Shown here piece after piece: positions 55,995 to 64,000 of a DNA stretch of 64,000 nucleotides. The translations under genes were made by a program, and so were the position numbers. The notes below the pieces were generated by a model. That model was not told the origin of the DNA. It saw nothing but the letters and a program-made list of their open reading frames with translations, and ran no database searches. The DNA lies in the NCBI RefSeq assembly GCF_954871325.1, contig NC_088777.1, positions 51,770,002 through 51,834,001 of the forward strand. The letters are read 5' to 3'. This DNA comes from Gordionus sp. m RMFG-2023 (taxonomy: Eukaryota > Nematomorpha > Gordioida > Chordodea > Parachordodidae). Numbering within the stretch: the stretch's first letter is position 1; the number at the start of each line of letters is the position of its first letter.

Positions 55995-57335
55995 ATGTAT
56001 GTCGATGAATCTTACGTAATTCACTCAAGATACATAACGTACGGGATACTTTTAGCATTATTGATAGGGATAGGTTTATTAGGAAATTTCGTATACTTTT
56101 GGTGTCTATTCAAGAATCAAAGGAAAATAAACCCAGATTCATCAACTGCACCTACCAACAGCAATAAAATTATACAAACCGGAAAATCGATTAATACAAT
56201 AAATGCCAGGAGAAATGTTGTCTCAGGAAATACCAGACCCCTTAAATCTTGGTTATCGAAGAAAAGCAACATATATTTATATATCGTGACTTTAGCCATC
56301 TCAGATTTTTTGTTCTGCCTCAACTCTATCGTAATTCCCGTTGTTTATTCGGGATGTTATATTACATGCAGAAGATCTTATCTGTTTTCATGGTATTCAT
56401 TAAAAATAGCGTTGCCGCTAAGGGATATTTTTACACATTTCGGTTACATATTAAGGGTACTCATATCCTTAGACCGCTTATGGGCGTTAGAATTTCCTTT
56501 CAGTTACAGAACAAAAATTTCCAACTCCTTTATCAAATACTTAATCATTCTATGTTTTATCGTTGCTTGTTTAATTACCCTTCCTTACAGCTTGGGATTC
56601 ATTGTAGTCCGAGATATAAATTTGAAAACGATATCGAATAACCAATGTCATATCAATGAGATGATGCCTGAATTTAAATATTTTAAATTAATCGATGATG
56701 GTAAAAATAGTAGTGGAAGGAATGATTTGCATTCGTTGCTTGACAACCAAAATAAAATTACGTATCGTCACTCCCTTAATCCAAATGCTCCATGGTTTTT
56801 AACATATAGAAAATGGATTACCTTTAGTATGTCATTCATTCCATTTACGATAACGACAATAGCTAATATTTTCATTATCAGAAAATGTTATAAAATTTCT
56901 CACAATAGAAGCAATTTGAAGAGAGGCAATAATAACAATAATAGTGTTTTGGCTAATAGAATGCTAAACATTTTAACCAAATGGTGTTTTAGAATTTCAC
57001 ACATAAATAGTAGAACTAATCATAATGAGGATAACATAAAAATTTCAAGAACAGACATGAAAAGGAGAGAATTTCAAATAACGATTTTAATGTCAGCCAC
57101 AAATGTACATTTTTTATTTACCACCATTCCTATAACACTGTATGTTTTTATGTATAACTCATTAATTGATAGATTCTCTAATAGGGCTGAATTGTGGTTT
57201 CAAAACGTAGCTTTTTTATGCAAATTTGGAAACAATGCGTTAAGTGTATATGTAACTTTATTTTTCGACCCCACCATGAAAGTTATATTTTGTGAGATTC
57301 TTACAAGATTTTGTCGCTATTTTAAAATAAAATAG
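55995..57335 (+). CDS. Rhodopsin-family (class A) G-protein-coupled receptor, intronless
   Basis: A 446-residue single-exon reading frame with seven hydrophobic segments: TM1 about 16-38 (GN at 30-31), TM2 94-118 (LAISD 100-104), TM3 138-160 ending in DRLWAL (the DRY position, 160-165), TM4 178-203, TM5 273-297, TM6 359-388, TM7 400-426. The NPxxY motif is degenerate (DPTMK 425-429, no Tyr). The third intracellular loop is long, Asn-rich and basic (298-358); extracellular loop 2 is also long (about 203-270) with a Cys at 218. The layout recalls invertebrate peptide or FMRFamide-like receptors, but the ligand cannot be assigned. There is no obvious signal peptide, as is usual for this class. 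The ATG at 55995 is supported by the inverted copy at 60939-62249, which begins at the same codon. Expected role: plasma-membrane signalling through a G protein. Confidence 0.88.
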   Translation: MYVDESYVIHSRYITYGILLALLIGIGLLGNFVYFWCLFKNQRKINPDSSTAPTNSNKIIQTGKSINTINARRNVVSGNTRPLKSWLSKKSNIYLYIVTLAISDFLFCLNSIVIPVVYSGCYITCRRSYLFSWYSLKIALPLRDIFTHFGYILRVLISLDRLWALEFPFSYRTKISNSFIKYLIILCFIVACLITLPYSLGFIVVRDINLKTISNNQCHINEMMPEFKYFKLIDDGKNSSGRNDLHSLLDNQNKITYRHSLNPNAPWFLTYRKWITFSMSFIPFTITTIANIFIIRKCYKISHNRSNLKRGNNNNNSVLANRMLNILTKWCFRISHINSRTNHNEDNIKISRTDMKRREFQITILMSATNVHFLFTTIPITLYVFMYNSLIDRFSNRAELWFQNVAFLCKFGNNALSVYVTLFFDPTMKVIFCEILTRFCRYFKIK

Positions 57336-60300
57336 TTTTCAAAAACAACATAATACGAAATTTACCTAAATTTATATTCATTTAGCACTTAAATATATTT
57401 AAATGAATTTACACTTGATATTTTCGTCTTAATTTAGCACATATTTATATTAATTTATTATTAAAATTCGCACATCAATATAAAATTAGATAATATTTTT
57501 ATTAAAATAAATAAATAATTATCATTTTTAGTATTTAGTATTATTAATTTGTTACACGGAATATCATTTTTGTACAAGGCTAATTACATCTATTTTCCTT
57601 ATTTTAATTTTAACAATCTATATTTTTTAAATTATTTTTTCAAAAACATTTTTTTTATTTTACATAAATCAATTTTTAAATAGGTAAAAAATTGATATTA
57701 AATATCAAATAATTTAAGATGTTATTTTTAATTATAATATTATTGGAAAAAAAAATATATTTACTAGCTTATTACAATTTTAATTTTCAATTACATAATT
57801 TAACAAGTATATATCCATAAGAGGGCGTTAAATGCATATATATACATAAATATATTCTTAGGAAACCAGAATAAATATTGGATAGCGCTTTTTTTTGTAT
57901 TTGGGTGTAAATACATGTGAAAAACCTTAAAAAATTTAATAAAATATAGGTTTCTTTGCCATTTAATTAATGAGTATGTTTAGAATCGAAAAATAGTAGA
58001 ATTTAATCTTTTGTAAGTTGTAACAATTTCTTATTAATTCATTTCATTTTCAAAAGATCAAATTGAAAACAAAATTCCGATTTTAATTTTTTTTACATAA
58101 TTTATTTAACATTTTTATTAATTATAATATATTAAACATAAATTAACCATCCTTATTCGAAACTCGAACAGCAATTGTTAGGTCCAAACCAAAAAATTAA
58201 ACAGTTGGCCTTCTCTCTCTAAAAACTTAGGCATTAAATTTAATTATAAAATTCTTTTTCCTTAATGCGGAATTTGTATTAAAATTATGATTTAATTTGA
58301 GTTTCTCTTTTATTGTTTCCAAAATATTATTTAATCAATAAATATTGTGTGTCATATTTCATCATATTTATAACAAATATATTATCACCTCTATGTAGCT
58401 ATTTTAGAAAAATTTAATAATATAATATTTAAAAATAATTATAATTAAAAAAAAACCTAACCATCTACCACTTAAACCGGAATTTGCTTGTCATGGAAAT
58501 ATTTTAAATTAGTTGAGACTTTATTTAAACTTTATTAGATATTTATATAAATCAAGAATAAATCTAAAAATATTTATGGCTACTAGTATGTACCATAAGG
58601 GTCTCCCTGTTAGATACCAGGAACAGAGGCTATAAAGTGAGAGCGGAAAAGGTGGAGTGTTATAATGGCATAGTTGGTATCTAAGAATTTAGATATAATT
58701 AGAAAATTTTAAAAAAATATTAACGGAACAAGAAGTTAAAAACATTTTTAAAGTCTAATTTTATACTGGCACTTTAGGAAAAGAAATTTTCTTTAGGTAA
58801 AATGTGTCTTGCAGTGATATTATTTGGCATCCTTAATTTTTAATACGATTTCAAGACTTGAGTTTGTAACTCCACTTTTTATGAGTTCACGATTCGATTT
58901 CTTAACTTGAATTATCGGCTCGAATTTATAATTTTAATTTGCGACTTTAATCTTGCGTTATCGGGCTAATAATTTTTATTTTCGACAAGAGGTCATAACT
59001 TTTACCGCACTTCTTATGAGTTGACAACTCAAATTCGAAAAGTCCAGGGAATTGCGAAAATTTGTATCTAAGATATAAATTACTTAAAAATATCTGTATA
59101 TTAATCAACTTTTCATTTGAAATGATACATTTAACTTTAAACAAAAAAATTTCTATAATAAATAAAAAATTTAAACCGAGTTTAGATATATTTAAAGATA
59201 ATGTATGATATATGACGCTGGTCATCATATAGTAATTTACTATGCAATTACCATATTTTATTTGAATCGCCTTTACATCAATCAATTACAATAGAAGTTT
59301 TAGGGAAAACAATTAGTTATACCATGCTGTACGAGAGGAAATAGAATATTTGTTAGATTTACAAGTTTATTAAAATTATACCAAAATTTTATGAAAAATT
59401 AAAATTTCCAAAACTAAAAGATATTGAAATACAATAATTTAAATGAATATTGTAAATATAATGTCCCCATTGTATTTAGCGATTGACTACAAGGTATAAT
59501 CAACTTTTATTATATCATCTCCAATATTAAATGTCGTTTAAAAAAAATCACAAATTTAATTCAAACTGCTCTTTATCTTTACAAACCATTAGCTATTGCA
59601 GTGTAAAAATCCTTAAATAAAAGATCTAAAAAAGGTGTACTACTTTAATTCAGTAAATCATATTGAACTAGAGGTCCTAAATTATATGAAAGATGATAAG
59701 CACAATGTAAATATGTTAAATAGTTTTAAATATATAAAAGAAATATTGATATGAGTGGGATTACCAATTGTTAGATAGATATAAGGTATCTTAAATTTTA
59801 TATATAAGAAGGAAAAAAAACCTTGTATAGATGAGTGAACAAAAATACGTATATGATTATTTGTAATTACTTAGGGTAGAATGAAACTCATTAAAGTTAG
59901 CTTTTTAAAAAAATTTAAATTATAAGGGAAGAAGAGAACAAAACCCTAAAGACTTAGCCTATATGTGACACGAAGAAAAATGGTATGGTTTCAAAAATTT
60001 ATCAGGACTGAATCCCACTTTTAATATTGTGCCACCATAATCGTTTATTTTGACTTTTAACTCGTTAACATTATTCAAATAAAAGAACTCCAAAGACAAA
60101 CTACCAGACAGAAATATAATAAATTTTAGGAACACAAAAAATTAATATAATCCAAATTTAACATTGTGATGATTTTATATTTTCAATATTAATTGTTTAC
60201 TATGGCTCTCCTGTTCCAACACGTTATATAGATGTATCCACTTTTATTAAAAAAAAAGTGATAAATTTGATATGTATTTTTTTTTGACGAGAATTCTTAG

Positions 60301-60938
60301 AATATTTATATATGATTATATTGGTTTATAGTATATCTAGTTTCGCATAATACTGAAATTAAATATCAAAAGATATTATTTTGGTATTAGACTTTATAAA
60401 CAAATTTCGCATTAATAAAAGTTATATAATTCGTAAGTTACTAAAGAGAGGAGGCCAATCCCATTTTTTGCTTTGAATCTAACAATGGCAGTTAGAGTTT
60501 CGAACCAGGACTGTTAGTTTTAGGTTTTAATGTAATATATTTTAATAAATATAATTTTATAAGTTATAAATGAAATTAGCAATTTTGTTTGGTATCTTCA
60601 ATTTAATCGTTTGAAAATGAAATGGATTAGGAAGACACCGGAATATATCATGACTTTTTCTACAACTTATAAAAAAAATATAAAACTAACTTAAATAATT
60701 TACTAATAATAATTATATTTTATATGATTTATTTATATATTTTTTTTAATAAATAAATAATATTTATCTAATTATATATTATTGGCTAATTTTATAATAA
60801 GTTAATATAAATATATAATTGTAAATTATATTTAAATATATATAAGTGATTATAAAAGTGATAAATTAATATAATTATTATAATATTATAAATTCATATT
60901 TATGTAAATTTGATATTATGTTGTTTTTGAAAACCATT
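57336..60938. other. Gene-free stretch between the GPCR and its inverted copy
   Basis: Very AT-rich spacer without coding frames or recognised repeats, apart from the short 3' flank shared by the two receptor copies. The longest frame (58947-59285, minus) has low-complexity composition. Confidence 0.65.
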
Positions 60939-62249
60939 TTATTTTGAATAGCGACAAAGTCGTCTAAAAATCTCACAAAATATAACTTTCATGGTGGGGT
61001 CGAAAAATAAAGTCACATATACACTTAGAGCATTGTTCCTATATTTACTTAAAAAAGCTACTTTTTGGAACCACGATTCAGCCTTAGACGTGAATTGATC
61101 TAGCATGTCATACATAAACATAAAAAGTGTCATCGGGATGGTGGTAAATAAGAAATGTAAATTTGTGGCTGTCATTAAAATGGTGATCTGAAATTCACTG
61201 CTTTTCATATCTGTCAATGTATTTTTCATCTTCGCAATCTTTAAGTTAACTCTATTAGGATTAGTTCGCCTCTGTATATGTAAAATTCTATAACACCATT
61301 TGATTAAAATGTTTAGCATTTTATTAGCTAAAACACTATTATTGTTATTATTATTGCCCTCTCTTCAAATTGGTTCTATTATGAGAAATTTTGTAACGTT
61401 TTCTGATTATGAAAACGTTATAGCTTTGTTGTTATCGTGAATGGAATGAATGAAATACTAATATTAATCCATTTTTATACTTTAGAAACCAATGAGCTTT
61501 TGGATTAAGGGAGTGAAGATACGTAATTTTATATTTATTGTCTGGACATGCATCCGAATAATTCCTTCCACTCTTATATTTACCTATATCGATTAATTTA
61601 AAATATGTACATTCATACAAGCTGTTATTAATATAAAATTGATTGGTTTCAATTTTATTTCTTCGACTACAATGAATCCCCAACTGTAAGGGATAGTCAT
61701 TAAACAAGTAACGATAAAACCTATAAGGATTAAATATTTGATAAAAGAGTTTGACATTTTTTGTTCTGTAAGTGAAAGGAAATTCTAATTCCCATAAGCG
61801 ATCTAATGATATAAATACTCGTAATATGTAACTGAAATGTGTAAAAATATCCCTTAACGGATATCTATTTTTAATGAATACCACAGATAAGATCTTTTGC
61901 ATATAATATAACATCCTGAATATATAACGGAAAATATGATAGAGTTGACAAGGGATAAAAAATCGGAGATAGCTAGAACCTGAATATATAAATATATGTT
62001 TTTTCGATAACGAAGATGGCAAAACATGTTTCCTAGAATTTATAACATTGATTGATTTTTCAGTCTGCATAATTTTATTGATGTTGGTAGGTTCTGATGG
62101 TAACTCTGGGCTTATTATCCTTTGATTCTTGAATAGACACCAAAAGTTTATAAAATTTTCCTAAATAACCCTATCTCTATTAATGATGATAACAATATAC
62201 CGTACGTTACGTATCTATAATGAATTACGTAAGATTGATCGACATACAT
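60939..62249 (-). pseudogene. Decayed inverted copy of the GPCR gene
   Basis: Reading the minus strand from the ATG at 62249 gives MYVDQSYVIH..., matching the start of the receptor at 55995. The frame breaks near 62160 by a one-base insertion (FRKIL then stop), where the intact gene has GNFVYF. Later stretches match in shifting frames: the TM3 part with SLDRLWELEFPFTYR, the loop with YFKLID, and a long open C-terminal piece (61319-60939: TM6 and TM7, FFDPTMKVIFCEI). The copy stops a few codons early. Similarity runs about 40 bases past the stop into 3' flanking DNA (TTTTCAAAAACAACATAATA in both), so this is a DNA-level inverted duplication. Several frameshifts make it a pseudogene, though the ~380-base C-terminal frame is still open. 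Confidence 0.88.
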
Positions 62250-64000
62250 TTCTAGGTTAGACAATTATTTTGAAAATTATTTTTCAACAAAATTTAATCA
62301 TATTAAATTATATTTTTCAATTATAACATATACTAATAAAATTTAATGTTTATAAAAAATTATATAAAATAAAAATATTCAAGCTTTATTATTTATTTTT
62401 TATATTTTATTTTAAGGTTGAATAGATTCTATATATTTTTATACTCACAAAAAGAATTTTTCTACAACCGATTTCTATTCTAACGTATTGTAAACAATAT
62501 TTCTATTTAAACCATAATAACATTAATTTTTATAATTTTATGTGTTTTTGAAAAGAGGATCGTATAAGTCCCGAAAAACAAAATTCAGATAATTTAAATA
62601 AAATCTAATAAATAGTATAATACGCAAGAAAATACAATTGGTGGAGATAACCAGTATTAATAAGTTATTTTTTTTAAAATATCACCCCGATATTAATGCC
62701 TGTTAATAAAAGATCTTACCATATATAGATTTATTTTTTTCTTCTTACAAAGGTTTTCTTTTTTATTTGTTATATAATTGTCATTTGCAAAATGTGTCTA
62801 TTCTATTTTAACAAAAACCTAGGACCTTGAAACTTTCATAAGTGTGGTTTAAACGCGAATTTTATAATATATTTTATTTTATCAAAACTAAAGACCTTTA
62901 AATATCAAATCAGAATATAAGTGATAGCTTGAAGAAATGTTTAATCATAGAATGTTACAGCAGTATGCTAAATTTATCAAGGCTGAAACCTACCTCAAAA
63001 AGAGGTGTGAGCACCAGGGAGGGCGTATCATATAATTATATTGACGGTTTTAGCAGGTATGGGCAGCTTATTCATGAGCGGGAGGGGTAGGAACAGTTTG
63101 CATCCTATTTTTTTGAGGAGGTAGGGTGCTTTAATGGGGGTATGCTAAATTTTTTGAAGGGTTATCTATTAAATTTTGAGATCAAATAGGATAAAATTTA
63201 TTTCTGTAAAAATTAATACTTTTATTATAGAATTATTATAATACAATTCATCGACCAAATCTATATATTGCAAACAATCATATACATTGTTTTCCAAATA
63301 AAACTTTCTGCTATCCTTTGTAATGTAATTTAAAAGGTTTAGATATTTTAGCAAGCTCATAATGCCATAATAATTAATTCATTGTAAATAATAGAGGTTT
63401 TAATTGAATTTATTATCTAAACAATAAATTCTTTATACTCACAAAATATCGATAGTTGGTAGTAGAGATAGATTAATTTAAGTTATCCTTTATTAATTCT
63501 CTGAAAAGTGTATCAATACATTAAAAAGGTGAAAATAATAATAAAAGGGAATTTTTAGGGGGGTAGGCACAGGTTGTTGAAGGGGCTTGCATCTAGTGAA
63601 AATCCTGTCATGTAGACGCTGGGTATGGGAATAATTACTTAAAAAATGTAACTAAATAATTACAATTACTTACAGAATTTTATAATAAATTATAATAGTT
63701 AATTTATTTTCTAAAATGATGATTAAGTAATCGGGATTTGATTAAATTTTAATTCCTTTATATCCTAGTTAATAAAATAAATGATAAGGCATATAATATA
63801 ATTATGCTTTTATAAAAAAATTTTACAAAGAACTATATTAAAATAAGTTTATTTCGCATAATATCAAAAAATTGATAATAATTGTAATAATAAAATATTC
63901 TACTATATAGTAAAATATTTAAAAATATTTGAATGGATAAAATTAATATAAGGAAAATCAAAGTAATTAGCCATGTACAAAAATGATATTCCGTCGTACA
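62250..64000. other. Gene-free AT-rich end of the window
   Basis: No gene or known repeat seen. Two modestly GC-richer patches (about 63005-63135 and 63555-63630, with GGAGGGGTAGG and GGGGGGTAGGCAC) are unexplained. Confidence 0.6.

Noticed and set aside
56249..56641. 130-codon frame inside the receptor gene
   Set aside because: Overlaps TM2-TM4 of the intact 446-residue receptor in another frame; no independent support.
61432..62070. 212-codon minus-strand frame as a separate gene
   Set aside because: Comparison with the intact receptor shows only parts are in the true frame; it is one frame of the pseudogene.

Overview
This is a strongly AT-rich animal (metazoan) genomic window. Its protein-coding genes are split into many small exons by AT-rich introns. 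They encode calcium-binding EGF and ZP domains, mitochondrial-type cytochrome P450s and a 7-transmembrane receptor. Simple repeats and transposon debris fill the spaces between. A bilaterian, most likely an invertebrate, fits best. The species cannot be read from the sequence, and nothing suggests a bacterial or viral source.

Layout. (1) 1-1455: repeats, including a foldback element split by a GAAGA microsatellite. (2) 1456-10409, + strand: fifteen exons of an EGF-ZP-transmembrane protein. Its 5' end lies outside the window or was not found, but stop codon and poly(A) signal are present. All exon phases join without a break. (3) 10.5-16.3 kb: intergenic, with foldback repeats and a retroelement fragment. 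(4) 16365-22486, +: cytochrome P450 copy A, nine exons, apparently intact. (5) 22.5-35.0 kb: intergenic, with foldback repeats, a GGAA microsatellite and a 3.35-kb hAT element whose two transposase halves face each other. (6) 35002-42110, +: P450 copy B with the same exon structure but a one-base frameshift in exon 6. (7) 43.6-53.7 kb: a transposon graveyard. A minus-strand LINE is split by a ~1.0-kb TIR element and by a 1373-bp hAT with a perfect 8-bp target duplication. Beside it are an LTR retrotransposon whose 3' LTR carries a poly(A)-tailed non-LTR insertion, and a decayed hAT copy. (8) 55995-57335, +: an intronless rhodopsin-type GPCR. (9) 60939-62249, -: an inverted, frameshifted copy of that receptor gene. 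(10) The rest to 64000 is AT-rich with no gene seen.

The genes do not form a pathway. The P450 pair is a tandem duplication and the receptor pair an inverted one, so the window records local gene duplication with decay of one copy each time. The most distinctive undescribed element is a ~225-bp, almost fully self-complementary foldback repeat with nineteen recognisable copies, seven of them in introns. All gene models come from reading splice sites, phases and paralogue comparison by eye; no database search was possible.
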